Origin: Omphiscola glabra
Lineage: Eukaryota > Mollusca > Gastropoda > Lymnaeidae
Assembly: GCA_964017045.1 (NCBI GenBank)
Contig: OZ024802.1
Coordinates: 27,530,293-27,594,292 of the forward strand
DNA length: 64,000 nucleotides
Reading direction: 5' to 3'
Shown here: one piece after another, positions 11,501 to 20,816 of the stretch
How the letters are laid out: every line of letters begins with the position of its first letter
Position numbering within the stretch: position 1 is the stretch's first letter
Made by a program: the position numbers and the translations under genes
Notes under the pieces: generated by a model
The model's database searches: none
What the model was told of the DNA's origin: nothing
The model's input: the letters and a program-made list of their open reading frames with translations, nothing else

Positions 11501-14500
11501 CTAATCCACCCCCTCTCACCCACACCCCATACAGCAATCAAAGTGGGGCGTTACACTCACGAGGCCAGGACCCGTAACATCATCGAGGTGAAATTCTTGG
11601 CCAAGCAAAAAGAGGGCGACCATCACGCACGAGAAACACCAACGCCGATCTGGCAACGCGGCGACACGACGAACAGGCCAGGGACCCCGCAGCACGACAC
11701 GCTAACCCACATAGACCATGGACCCCCGGAACATCGGCGCAGAGAGCACAGCCAAGTTTTCGCCCTAGGGCAACCAGAGATCGCGCGCTCATCTTCATAC
11801 CTCAGCGGTTTGCCTCTTGAGCCTGGGCTCCCTGGCAGCGCCGCCTACAAATGTGAACATCCGGTCAGCTTCCTAGGCGCAGAGTCCACAGTCGAATACA
11901 CAAACACCTCGAACTATAAACAGACATATTTTATGGAAGACAGCGGCTACACTCAAAACTCTGAACTCGGCTTCTTAGAGGAACTGGGTCAAGGCCATAG
12001 TACGCAAGAATACACAAATAATTCAGATTTCCTCGAAAAAGGAAGTTACTCGTACACCAGTAGTCATGGAGACGGAATGACGCCATTATGTTATGGCGGG
12101 GATTACAAATTCGCACACGACTTTCAGGAGACATTTTTCTACAATCAGACGATGAAGTGCGATTTCCCAACATCGGACCTTTACACGCCAGCACCATGTT
12201 CAGATTCAAAATCCTTTCCCAATCACCCCCCATCGTGCGTCCACCAGAAGTCGCCCAGCCCTGCTCTGCTTTTGCGGATGGAGCAGCTGCTGAAAGAGAC
12301 GAGTGTTTACAACGGGGACGTCCTGTTGAAAGAACACGTAGCTGTCATGAAGCAGTTTCAGGTAGAGAGACACATTAATTTATTTTTAATTAAATAACGC
12401 CTTTAAAATATAATTAGTTTAACAAGTGATTTAGTTCGTAGTTGGCTTGCTAGTCCAATCCGTGCTCGGAATACTCACTGGCACCGCGAGCAGGGGATAG
12501 ATGCTGTAGTCGGTGGTCTAAGGTCGCTTTCTTCAGGCCCTTCGTGTCTCAGCTGTCGATATCCTTCTGGCTTCATGAGATTGAACCCCCTTCTTGACAG
12601 CTGATCTCCACTTGGCTCTGTCCTGGGCTGTCTGCGCCCATTCAAATTGGGTGGATGCTGAAGGCCTTTAGTGCCGTTTTCAGTGTGTCTTTGTAACGCT
12701 TTCTTCGACCTCCTTGGGATACCGCTTGCCTAGTATGAGTTCATCGAAGAATAGCTGATTCGGGAGCCGGTTGTCTTCAATACGGGCTACTTGCCCATTC
12801 CAACTCCTGTGTTTTCTTAGCCACCTGTGTTTTCTTGACCACATGTTTTCTCTTGACCACATGTATTTTCTTGACCACCTGTATTTTCTTGACCATCTGT
12901 CTTTTTTGACCAACTGTCGTTTTTTGACCTTTTGTCATTTCTTGACCACATGTCTTTGCACCTGTCTTTGCTTGACTCCCTGCCTTTCCTCGACACCCTC
13001 TTTCATTTCGGCCTGTCAATGTATGTTATAGAACCAGTTTTTTTTCCCTAGAATACATCTTCTAAAAGTAAATGTCCCCGTCTTGATGACAAAACTACCA
13101 CACATGTAACATGTTCACTTTTTCCTTTAACAATACCAGCACCACACGGCAACACATAGAAACAAACTGCACCACTCGGCACTAACAATAGATGCATTTT
13201 ATTATAAGGTAACATAAAAACAAAGGTGAATAGATAGTTTCAAGTCAACGTCCACTCATCCCCCCTCCCTCCCTTACACAGCAGGAGAACGCCAGGAGGT
13301 CTACGGAGAGCCTCCTGAAACGGAGCGCTGACGTCACAGATGACCTTGACTCCGTCATCGCTAAGCTGGTGGAGTCTCACGACCGGCTGATTCTGGTCTC
13401 CACCTACTTTCCGGACGACTTCATCTCGGACAAGCTCAAGTCACACTCTGTAAGCGGACAATTAAAAAAAAAAGATTCAATTTAGTGTCTTTAGCCACTT
13501 TAGGTTTTAGGTGTCAGTAGCTTCAAGATGTGTCTGCCGTCCTCAAATTTGATGGCTGTTGGAACGACACTGTAGGCAGCAATTATCATTGTTATATTTT
13601 CATGAGTCTTTAAGTACATCAAACTATTTTTGGACACTTTTTAATAACACCCCCCGGGGTCACAATGTGTCCCAAATCTCAGACACCCCCGTCACAATGT
13701 GTCACAAATCTCAGACATCCCCCCACCGTCACCCCCCTCCCTTCCCCAACTTTCCAAAGTACTTAACACTTTCGAATACGCCCATTACAGCAGAAGGTTC
13801 AACATTGCCGTCAACTTCAGCTTTTATTTGAATGATATATAATATGTTATAAAGGGGGGGGGGGCGTCACCCCCCCCATCTTAGATCTTAATCCTTCCTT
13901 TGTTTCTAATCCACTAACTTCCTTCTGTTGTTGAGAGAAACACAAATTATTATAGGGTGCATTAACATAATCGGATTAATTTAGGATTAAACAATTAATT
14001 TCAATAATAACAAGAAGCATGCTGCCACAAATAAAAACATTAAAACTATAAAAAATAAATGAATTAAAAAGCAATGCACACACAAGGAGCATTAAACAAA
14101 ATCTCATTTCGAAAGAGTTAGATTGGAGATAACAATTTAAAGAAACCATTTTTTTTCAATGATTGCAAGAACGAATAAATAAATAAGGCAACAAGTCCTC
14201 AAGGCTAAAAAATACGGTAAAAAAATTACGCGTGGCATGATGATATTGTGTTACAACTGTACGAGAGCACAAAATGAAATCATAAAACAATCAGGTCGCA
14301 ACACTACGGTAGCAGGAGATCAAATAATAAAACATCCAGGTGACAGCAATACGATAGCAGGACATCAAATTATACACCAACCAAGTCACAACGGTAGCGG
14401 GGCATCAGATCATACACCAACCAGGTCACAACAGTACGATATCAGGACATCAGATCATACACAAACCAGGTCACAACAGTACGATATCAGGACATCAGAT

Positions 14501-17500
14501 CATACACCAACCAGGTCACAACAGTACGATAGCAGGACATCAAATTATACACCAACCAAGTCACAACAGTAGCAGGACATCAAATCATACATCAACCAAG
14601 TCACAACAGTACGGTAGCAGGACATCAGATCATACACAAACCAAGTCACAACAGTACGATATCAGGACATCAGATCATACACCAACCAGGTCACAACAGT
14701 ACGATAGCAGGACATCAAATCATACAACAACCAAATCACAACAGTAGCAGGACATCAAATCATAAAGCAACCAGATCGCAACCACATCCTAATCACAGCC
14801 TCATGGATGTCAACTGAAATGATCCGATTGTGCATGTTAATATCATTTAAAGTGACACACACTCTTACATGTCCAAATGTTTAGACAGCGGATTTAATAT
14901 TTTACATATACGAGCATACTACAAACAAAAACACATAATTTTCACCTTCTTTTTAAAAATATTTTTAAAGATGAAAAAAAAAAAAAAGATAAGTCCTAAA
15001 ATCGACATTTCTTTTAATTTTAACACTGTCTGCGCCCCAAAGCATGAAATTCTCTCCCATTATACATCCGCAATATACCGACCATCCAGGCCTTCAAAAC
15101 TGCCCTTATGAAACATCTTTTCAAGCTCTACTATCCCGATTAATTCTCACCCCCTCTCTGACCGATAAACGTTGCTGCTGGGTGCCGCCCATGGCCTTAC
15201 CTGTAAATAGTTCTGGGGTTGGCGGGTTGGATGTGCATATATTTGTTTTTATATACATCGGTTAAGTTAATTAAATAAATGCATGTAATTTTTTTAAATG
15301 CTTATGTCTGCTAATATGTTCAATGTGCATAGCGGTGAGCCCAACCCTAGGCTATACTGCGCTTTATAATAATAATAATAATAATATAATAATGGATGAC
15401 ATTTCGTCATCAGAAGCTGTGTAGCATGAGGGAGCAGGTGATTGGTCAGCTGCCAGAGCTGACGGACGAACAGTACCTGGACATGTATAAGAGTACAGGC
15501 ATTGACATGGACGGCAGGGTCAACAACATAAAGGTCAGTCAAGGCTTCAGCCAAGGCTTGTCGTTTGTCGTTTGTCTTATATGTGTCACCTAAGATTTGA
15601 GCCCCCCCCCCCCCCCGAACCAGGTCATTGGGTGTGTTAACAAAGCGAGTGAACCTGTGATGTTATCTGCTATAGCACAAGCTTCGCGTGATAATAACAC
15701 AAGAAAAATGAGCACATTTACCGATACCGTCGATTACCGTATATCCCCACGTAATAATAACAGTGTGTAACGTTGCATAACAAACCTAATGGATGTCTTT
15801 ACAGGTAAACATTGGATACTTCGAGTCGTTTCTACGGTCTCTCATCAAGTTTGCCAAGTCATTGCCAGGTTTCAAAGCATTGCCACTTGATGATCAGACT
15901 CAGTTACTCAAAGGTAAGACATCCATGCAGTGATTCTTTCTTCTTTACATCCATCTAGCGACCATACAATGATTCTTCCTTCCACCAATCACATCCATCT
16001 ATAGCCACTGTACATTGATTCTTTCTTCCACCAATCTTCCATCCATCTAGCCACCATACAATGATTCTTTCTTCCACCAATTTTGAATCCATCCATTCTA
16101 ACATGCCCCCCTCCTCAATTCAATTCTCCTTTCACCCACAAACACTCTCAACCACCCGTCCAATACAATGTATTCTTTTATACACTTAATATTCATCCAT
16201 CTTCTTATCCTTCCATCCACTATTCCAACAATCCAATCCCTTATCCAGTCTCCTACCCAACAACGACACGAATCCACAATGCCCCAATTCCACACAACTA
16301 CTCACCCATACCTTCACCGACGTTCTCGTTCGCCCGGACACTCACCCATCCATGAACTTTCGCCAAGATCCACTCCCCCCTGCTTCTACCTATTAAATGA
16401 TCTATAAACCCTTCCATTTGTGCAACATCGTAACCAAACATTCAGGTCTCAACACTTCGTTATAACCATCTATGGATCTATCCAACCATTTCATTCACTG
16501 GCTGTCACCCACGTGTACCCACACCCACTTGTATCCACACCCCCTTGTATCCACACCCACTTGTATCCACACCCACGTGTATCCACGCCCACTTGTGTCC
16601 ACGCCCACTTGTACCCCCATCCAATTATATTCACATCCCCCCTGTAGCCACATACACTTGTAGTCACATCCACTATAGTATCCACACCCACTTGTATCCA
16701 CGCAGCTTCCTATGCCGACTTCTGGTTCCTTGGCACCTACAGGGGCTACAACTCTGACCTCAACGCCGTCATTATGCCCAACGGTCACTGCTTTCACAAG
16801 ACCGACCTCTACAAGACATTTGACCGGAAGTGGGTGGACTCTTCGTTTCAGGTGAGATGCCTCTCCGTGACGTCACGTCCGTTCCATTGTGAATTGGCTA
16901 GTGTGCTACAAATGGTAAATTAGTATGACATTTATAAATTGAGCTGTACAGCCTCTGTCATATTCACATAGTCATACTCTCGGAAAGAAATTGGAGACCA
17001 CTGTCCATGCTCTACACTCCATTTCATCCTGTCATACTCTCTGTCATACTCTCTGTCATACTCTCTGTCATACTCTCTGTCATACTCTCTGTCATACTCT
17101 CTGTCATGCTCTCTGTCATGCTCCCTGTCTTACTCCTGGTAATACTCTATATGTCATACTCTCTTTCATACTCTCTGTCATAATCTCTGTCATAATCTCT
17201 ATCACACACTATGTCATACTCACTGTCATACTCTCTACTATGCTCCTTGTAATACTCTATATGTCATACTCTATGTCACGATCTCTATCATACTCTCTGC
17301 CATACTCACTGTCATACTCTCTGTCATAATCCTTGTAATACTCTTCATGTCATACTCTCTGTCATAATCTCTATCATACTCTCTGCCAAACTCCTTGTAA
17401 TACTCCATATGTCATACTCTCTGTCATAATCTCTATCATACTCTCTGCCATACTCCTTTTAATACTATCTCTGTCATACTCTATGACGTACTCATACGAT

Positions 17501-18245
17501 CTTACTCCCTGTAAAACCTGCTATCAATCACTTAAACATAGTTCGTTTCTCGTGGTTTCAGTTGGCTGAAGTATTTCAAAGGCGGCCCATTGACCCACAT
17601 CAGCTGATTATAGTCAAGTCGCTGCTCCTCACCTTGACAGGTAACAAAAAAAACCACAAATTTTTGGCAGATTTCTAGTATTTTCATTTCATATTACTAA
17701 AGTGTGTAGCTCTTGCTTCTGAAACGTTAAAAATAAGAACATGTGCTAAGTTATTTGAAAGGGAAAACTTCAAACTTTAAAACAATATGACAATATTGAC
17801 AATAACCTATCTACAAAAAAATAAATGTAAAAGCTTATTTCAAAAGCAGTAAATTCAGTAAATCAAAAACTTCGATTAAGCTATCGACCTAACAGGGTCA
17901 GAGAGGACGCAGCGGTTCTCACTCCTTTGCTACTGAAAAGCCAAACGACCGTATAGCATTTTTAAATAATGGATTGATCTATGGATTGATTCTCCAGATC
18001 GATGCACAGTCCTGAACCCGCGTGCCGTGGAAGACATCCAGGATCTGCTATTGGCCTGTCTCAGGCGTCAGCTGTCCGTCACCAGCTCCGGGCACGCCCC
18101 CTCGCACCTGATTGGCGAGTCGCTGAATAAGCTCACCCTCATTCGGCCGCTGTCCAGCCTCGATAAGCAAAATCTGCAGAAGCGGATCTTCGTGGAGCAC
18201 ATGACGGGGCGGCCCCTCATCAGAGAGATGCTGTCATCGGTATGA
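5384..18245 (+). CDS. Nuclear receptor (NR1-like), nine coding exons
   Basis: Ligand-regulated transcription factor family. The exons are 5384-5542, 5684-5825, 11535-12361, 13282-13449, 15414-15533, 15805-15913, 16706-16851, 17562-17640 and 17998-18245. They total 1998 nt (665 residues plus stop), and every junction is GT-AG with matching phase. Order along the protein: DNA-binding domain (about 32-100), T-box region and long hinge (101 to about 370), then ligand-binding domain with AF-2 at 657-662. The P-box CEACKG departs from the usual CEGCKG. The T-box (GMSTNAIKVGR) resembles NR1 members such as PPAR, E75 and Rev-erb, but the subfamily is unresolved; a mollusc-expanded NR1 group is possible. 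The first ATG follows an AG acceptor, so a 5' untranslated exon probably lies upstream. A polyadenylation signal follows the stop. Confidence 0.9.
5684..5825 (+). CDS. Nuclear receptor exon 2: second zinc finger
   Basis: Residues 54-100. It starts with GFFRRALKHG, the recognition-helix end, and carries zinc finger 2 with C68, C74, C84 and C87 (C-x5-C-x9-C-x2-C), then CRFQRCLVVGMSTN. The intron before it is 141 bp. The donor after AATG is GTAAAT, phase 1. The split after finger 2 at the GMS...A position is a common nuclear receptor intron site. Confidence 0.92.
5898..11116. repeat. 45-bp satellite in receptor intron 2, about 116 copies
   Basis: About 5.2 kb of a 45-bp unit (CATTTTCAACAATCTTTTAC, then CCACACCAGCCAAGTCTC, then TTTATCA) sits inside the 5.7 kb intron between the DNA-binding and hinge exons. 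Copies are nearly identical. The main variant is CTTTTAC to CTCTTAC at 10 places (6631, 6946, 7756, 8071, 8566, 8611, 8656, 9781, 9826, 9871); there is one CATATT (about 7921) and one altered last copy. The plus strand has only about two G per unit. As 45 is divisible by three, an artefactual 1753-codon frame runs through it. Confidence 0.98.
11117..11534 (+). other. Remainder of receptor intron 2
   Basis: About 420 bp between the satellite and exon 3. It has a short direct repeat (TTTTATCACGTCCCATTTAA / TGTTCTATCCCGTCCCATTG), a C-run near 11300, and a pyrimidine-rich tract ending in the acceptor CATACAG at 11534. No other feature was seen. Confidence 0.7.
11535..12361 (+). CDS. Nuclear receptor exon 3: T-box and long hinge
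   Basis: Residues 101-376, 827 nt, phase 1 in and phase 0 out. It opens with AIKVGRYTHEARTRNIIEV, the C-terminal extension of the DNA-binding domain. A weakly conserved hinge rich in S, T, Y, N and acidic residues follows (several SYTSS / YTNTS stretches), ending in LLLRMEQLLKETSVYNGD, which looks helical and probably begins the ligand-binding domain. At about 270 residues the hinge is far longer than in most NR1 receptors. The donor is CAG|GTAGAG. Confidence 0.88.
12420..12812 (-). pseudogene. LINE 3'-end remnant (RTE-like), in receptor intron 3
   Basis: The minus strand encodes WNGQVARIEDNRLPNQLFF and GKRYPKE, and after a frame change a KRYKDTLK-like segment, then AKWRSAVKKG. This matches the conserved C-terminal region of RTE-type non-LTR reverse transcriptases (W-x-GH-VARM-x-D-x-RLP; GKR; RYKD; W-x-S). 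Frameshifts and stops show it is dead. It is antisense to the host gene. Confidence 0.75.
12815..12975. repeat. About 18-bp degenerate minisatellite
   Basis: Imperfect copies of TTTTCTTGACCACCTGTA with length and base variation, in receptor intron 3 directly after the LINE fragment. Frames on both strands are repeat shadows. Confidence 0.8.
13282..13449 (+). CDS. Nuclear receptor exon 4: start of ligand-binding domain
   Basis: Residues 377-432, 168 nt, phase 0 at both ends. The acceptor TTACACAG follows a C/T-rich tract and the donor is TCT|GTAAGC. The translation has an amphipathic stretch (STESLLKRSADVTDDLDSVI) and LVESHDRLILVSTYFPDDF, consistent with helix 1 and the following loop of a ligand-binding domain. 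Confidence 0.85.
13450..15027 (+). other. Receptor intron 4, first part
   Basis: Contains short imperfect repeats of TCACAATGTGTCNCAAATCTC (about 13660-13720), a G/C homopolymer patch near 13854-13880, AT-rich sequence, and the 45-bp array listed separately. No further coding sequence was recognised. Confidence 0.6.
14280..14780. repeat. 45-bp minisatellite, about 11 copies, receptor intron 4
   Basis: The unit contains CCAGGTCACAACAGTACGAT and ATCAGGACATCAGATCATAC, with period 45 and some copies shortened by loss of the ACGAT segment. It is unrelated in sequence to the 45-bp satellite of intron 2 despite the equal period. Confidence 0.9.
15028..15395 (+). mobile_element. 5'-truncated non-LTR retrotransposon 3' end
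   Basis: The plus strand encodes NSLPLYIRNIPTIQAFKTAL and then KHLFKLYYPD before a stop, the typical C-terminus of CR1/L2-like or related LINE polymerases (APxxWNSLP ... AFKxxLKxxLF). The expected W is a TGA here. A 3' untranslated region follows, ending CTGCGCTTTAT(AAT)n at about 15395. It is severely 5'-truncated, as is usual for LINE insertions. Confidence 0.75.
15414..15533 (+). CDS. Nuclear receptor exon 5
   Basis: Residues 433-472, 120 nt, phase 0 at both ends. The translation includes MREQVIGQLPELTDEQYLDM and GIDMDGRVNNIK, a loop/helix region of the ligand-binding domain. The acceptor is CGTCATCAG and the donor AAAG|GTCAGT (both fit frame and phase). There is almost no pyrimidine tract, because the A/T tail of a LINE lies only about 18 bp upstream. 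Confidence 0.82.
15805..15913 (+). CDS. Nuclear receptor exon 6: ligand-binding domain signature
   Basis: Residues 473-508 plus one base. It carries the helix 3-4 signature: FAKSLPGF (488-495), then LPLDDQTQLLK (498-508). This fits the family pattern F-x-K-x-x-PGF-x-x-L-x-x-x-DQ-x-x-LLK and includes the charge-clamp lysine region. The acceptor is TTTACAG and the donor AAAG|GTAAGA, phase 1. Confidence 0.93.
15914..16090. repeat. 44-48-bp tandem repeat, 3-4 copies, receptor intron 6
   Basis: Copies of CATCCATCTAGCCACCATAC plus AATGATTCTTTCTTCCACCA begin immediately after the donor of exon 6. The rest of the intron up to 16500 is C/T-rich with CATCC words but no clear period. Confidence 0.75.
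16508..16700. repeat. 16-bp minisatellite next to exon 7 acceptor
   Basis: About 11 copies of ACCCACTTGTATCCAC with degenerate members towards the 3' end. The last copy (CCACTTGTATCCACGCAG) forms the actual acceptor of exon 7, so the splice site lies inside the array and the array supplies its pyrimidine-rich tract. Confidence 0.9.
16706..16851 (+). CDS. Nuclear receptor exon 7: helix 5 and beta-turn region
   Basis: Residues 509-557, 146 nt, phase 1 in, phase 0 out. The translation begins ASYADFWFLGTYRGYN, continuing LLK from exon 6 as helix 5, then VIMPNGHCFHKTDLYKTF (the beta-turn/helix 6 region) and DRKWVDSSFQ. The acceptor is CACGCAG and the donor CAG|GTGAGA. Confidence 0.9.
17020..17500. 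repeat. 12-bp minisatellite, receptor intron 7
   Basis: The unit CTCTGTCATACT is near-perfect for about nine copies, then degenerates with CCTTGTAATACTCTATATGT inserts that are themselves repeated several times (higher-order structure). Confidence 0.9.
17562..17640 (+). CDS. Nuclear receptor exon 8
   Basis: Residues 558-583 plus one base, 79 nt. The translation LAEVFQRRPIDPHQLIIVKS then LLLTLT corresponds to helices 7-8 of the ligand-binding domain (D-x-x-x-x-x-LL-x-x-L-x-L pattern). The acceptor is GGTTTCAG and the donor ACAG|GTAACA, phase 1. Confidence 0.87.
17998..18245 (+). CDS. Nuclear receptor exon 9: helices 9-12, AF-2, stop
   Basis: Residues 584-665 and TGA at 18243-18245. It opens DRCTVLNPRAVEDIQDLLLA, a helix 9 motif (D-R-x-x-L ... 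V-E-x-I-Q). A loop and helix 10/11 (LNKLTLIRPLSSLDKQNLQK) follow, and the AF-2 helix is PLIREMLSS. The LIREML core (657-662) keeps the conserved glutamate E660 that forms the coactivator charge clamp, so ligand- or coactivator-dependent activation is plausible. The acceptor is TTCTCCAG. Confidence 0.93.
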
Positions 18246-18328
18246 CATCTGCTTAAAATATGTCAACATTCCCTAGGCTTTATCACGTTATTAAATCAAA
18301 TATTGTATGAATGGCGTTTGTGAGACAG

Positions 18329-18334
18329 AATAAA
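18329..18334 (+). promoter_or_regulatory. Polyadenylation signal of the nuclear receptor
   Basis: AATAAA, 84 bp after the stop codon. It is the first canonical signal downstream of the gene. A short 3' untranslated region is inferred. Confidence 0.6.
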
Positions 18335-18371
18335 GGTTTAAGGCCATATTGGTTTTAAGCACCGGGCCTGG

Positions 18372-18600
18372 GGGGGGGGGGGGTGTCATGCACGCCAATC
18401 CCTGGGATCATGCATATCAGCCACTGGAGTCATAATCTCCGAACAGAATGCCGGTCAAGCACGGAGGCCATTTGCTCCAAACCCAAAGCTATTCAAGCAC
18501 AGGGGGGTCGTAAGCTCCGAGTCTCCAAAGCTATCGAGCACAGGGTTCACATGACCCAAAGCCGTGCAGTCATGATCTGGGGGGGTCAGTAGCTCTGAGA
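18372..18600. repeat. Degenerate tandem repeat after a G-run
   Basis: A G-run (18369-18384) is followed by imperfect repeats with CATGATCTGGG/CATAATCTCCGA and AAAGCTATTCAAGCACAGGG/AAAGCTATCGAGCACAGGG. The period is irregular. The plus-strand frame here is not supported as a gene. Confidence 0.45.
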
Positions 18601-18906
18601 CCAACGCATAAACACAACGCCACAAGAGGTCATGGTCGGTGATCGCTCCTTAGCGGCTTTGTTAAGTTCTGCTAATTGTCTGGTCGCTGAGTTGGTGACG
18701 ACCACATAATGTTATGTCAGTGAATTGAATTATGTGAGTGAATCAAAAAATGGCGCATTTAGGATACAATTAACAGAGGGCACTTTGATACTCAAACTAT
18801 CACTATCAGTCTTAACATTATTTCCAAGAGTCAAGAGACACTGTTCTAGTGTGTAATGTCATGTGCCATGAAATGTTCTGGTGTTAACATTCTTCGTGAA
18901 ATCATT

Positions 18907-19096
18907 ACCGTATTTTACGGACTATAAGACATAATAAGACGCTACGGACTATAAGACGCACCTTTATTTTTAAACAATTTAAAAAAAAAAATTTTTTTTT
19001 ACAATTTTTATATTAATTTCGAGTATAAGACGCACCTGAATTTTGGAGACAATTTTTCAAAGAAAAATGTGTGTCTTATAGTCCGTAAAATACGGT
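18907..19096. mobile_element. MITE with ACCGTATTTTACGGACTATA termini
   Basis: A 190-bp element with near-perfect inverted ends, ACCGTATTTTACGGACTATA and the reverse complement TATAGTCCGTAAAATACGGT. Inner repeats of AAGACGCACCT also pair. It is non-coding. These ends are a widespread animal MITE type; I do not assign a superfamily, and the target duplication is unclear. Confidence 0.8.
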
Positions 19097-19143
19097 ATTT
19101 TATTGGGCAAAATAAATTCGTAATATATAATATATAGCCTATA

Positions 19144-19328
19144 CAGGGCCGACCCTAACAATTGCGGAGCCCTATGCGAAACGATTGCTCGGGCCCATTC
19201 TGGGTAGACGATAAGGATAATAAGTGAAAATTAAGATTTTGTATTAGAAAATAAATTCGGGGCGCGGCCTATGAAAGTGCGGGGCCCACTGCGGCCGCAT
19301 AGGTTGCAGTGGCCTAAGGCCGGCCCTG
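19144..19328. mobile_element. hAT-like MITE (CAGGGCCG ends)
   Basis: A 185-bp element beginning CAGGGCCGACCCTAACAAT and ending CTAAGGCCGGCCCTG. The inner parts (GCGGAGCCCTATGCG against CGCATAGGTTGCAGTGG) also pair imperfectly. The ends resemble those of the 1.2 kb hAT fossil at 34096-35318. TA-rich flanks obscure the target duplication. Confidence 0.7.
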
Positions 19329-20025
19329 TATATACATATATATATAAATATCAGCCATTACGTTTGATTTGAAATCATATAAATATGATCTAGCAATTGA
19401 CAGATGTGAATATCGTATAGTACTAAAGGGAACGTGCATTATTGCTAGAAACGATCTCTAGATTTAAAAATGGCTTGAGGCGAAATCTGCAGACGGTGGA
19501 GGTTGAATGAAAGAACGGCAATGCACGTCATTTTATTGGCTGTTGAGAGTATCGCGCATGCGTCCTTTGATTTTAGGAAATTGAAAGGAATAATGGAGCA
19601 GCCTAGCAGGAGTGTGAGACTGGTAGTAAAACGATTTAAGAATTTAAAAATATATATATATATATATTTAATTTTTTTTGGCCTCGTTTTTTATTTTAAA
19701 CTTTTTTTCATCATAAATATGTACATAATGAAATACTGGATGTTTGTACATGTGTTCTTGTAATATACTATGCACAATAAGATCGTAAACTAATACATTC
19801 GTTTGTTAAATGCAGCAACTGTTTCTATTTATTCATCGTATTTATTAATTAAATAAATAAATATAAAATAATTTAACCAAAAGAAAATGGCACCAGCTCT
19901 TAGCTTCTGTTCAATATCATCAGAACAAGCCCCAACAAACTTATATTAAAATATTATATTCATGTAGTTCATACAACAAACTACACTTCAACGTAGGCCT
20001 ACTTCTTCATGTAAGGCGAATGAAT
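19329..20025. other. No recognised gene; AT-rich
   Basis: AT-rich sequence with (TA)n near 19652-19668 and poly-T stretches. Short frames here show no family similarity that I recognise. Confidence 0.5.
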
Positions 20026-20029
20026 AACA

Positions 20030-20135
20030 TTTTGACGAAAGGAACCACACATTTCGTAACGACCCACAGTTTCCCAACAACCCACAGTTTCGTAACAACC
20101 CACAGTTTCCCAACTTCTCACAGAAGTTTCCCACA
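20030..20135. repeat. About 19-bp minisatellite
   Basis: Five to six imperfect copies of CAACAACCCACAGTTTC with CGT/CCC variants, followed by an A-rich run. Confidence 0.75.
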
Positions 20136-20299
20136 GTCATTATCACCAAAAAAAAAAAAAAAGAAAAAAAAGGGCACATTTCCTAACAACGCCTTAAGAC
20201 CTATATTTTTCTTGCTCTTTATTCACATGTTTGTGCCCACCATACACAAGTATTTGACAATTTTTCAACCAGTGAACCAGTTATCAATAATGTTAAGGA

Positions 20300-20405
20300 A
20301 ATGTTCGCTAGAACAAGTTACGTGGAAGCTTGAAATAGAAAGACGAGGCAATACAAGAAGAACGTTTCGACCAAGAGCCTTCCTCAGAAGAAAGGCAACA
20401 TGAAG
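20300..20405 (-). mobile_element. Penelope-like remnant with hammerhead-like core
   Basis: On the minus strand 20361-20386 reads CTGAGGA, then AGGCTCTTGGTC, then GAAACGTTC. This matches the hammerhead core CUGAUGA-stem II-GAAAC with one substitution in the first box (U to G). Penelope-like elements carry such ribozymes in their terminal repeats. No reverse transcriptase frame is left. Confidence 0.5.
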
Positions 20406-20455
20406 AAACATTAATATCCTTTATGAATGTTAACAAGGTCTTCGGGGCTTTGTCC

Positions 20456-20508
20456 CGAATCAATTTTCCGTCGACGAAATTTCTTTCAAATAAATTTCCA
20501 GTAACATC
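20456..20508. mobile_element. Foldback MITE, isolated right arm
   Basis: CAATTTTCCGTCGACGAAAT and TTCTTTCAAATAAATTTCCA match the right arm of the elements at 2043-2331 and 60089-60361. The rest of the element is missing. Confidence 0.7.
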
Positions 20509-20816
20509 CACACCGTGTGTTCTATGGGTATCTGTGGAGAGAAAGACTATTCATACTTTCACATTTCTTACTTGAAGTTACATTCTAAAAAAAAGAATTA
20601 ATTTTTTTGGCCTAAATTTTTCAACAGCTTAGATATTACATTTAAAAAAAATTGTTATATGCAATGATCCCTTAAAAATGACGTAACAAAATAAATAAAA
20701 AGTTTTCAATGTAGTAAAACATATAGTATGCTTCAATTAAATCCTATCAAATGAATTGTTGTAGCCTTGGAAACAATTATGTTTTTAAAATACAAAGTTT
20801 AACTAAAATTATAATT

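Noticed and set aside
11480..11534. In-frame ATG upstream of hinge exon 3 as an alternative gene start
   Set aside because: The region before 11535 is intron with a good pyrimidine tract and AG. The phase-1 join from exon 2 rebuilds the conserved T-box, so the ATG is incidental.
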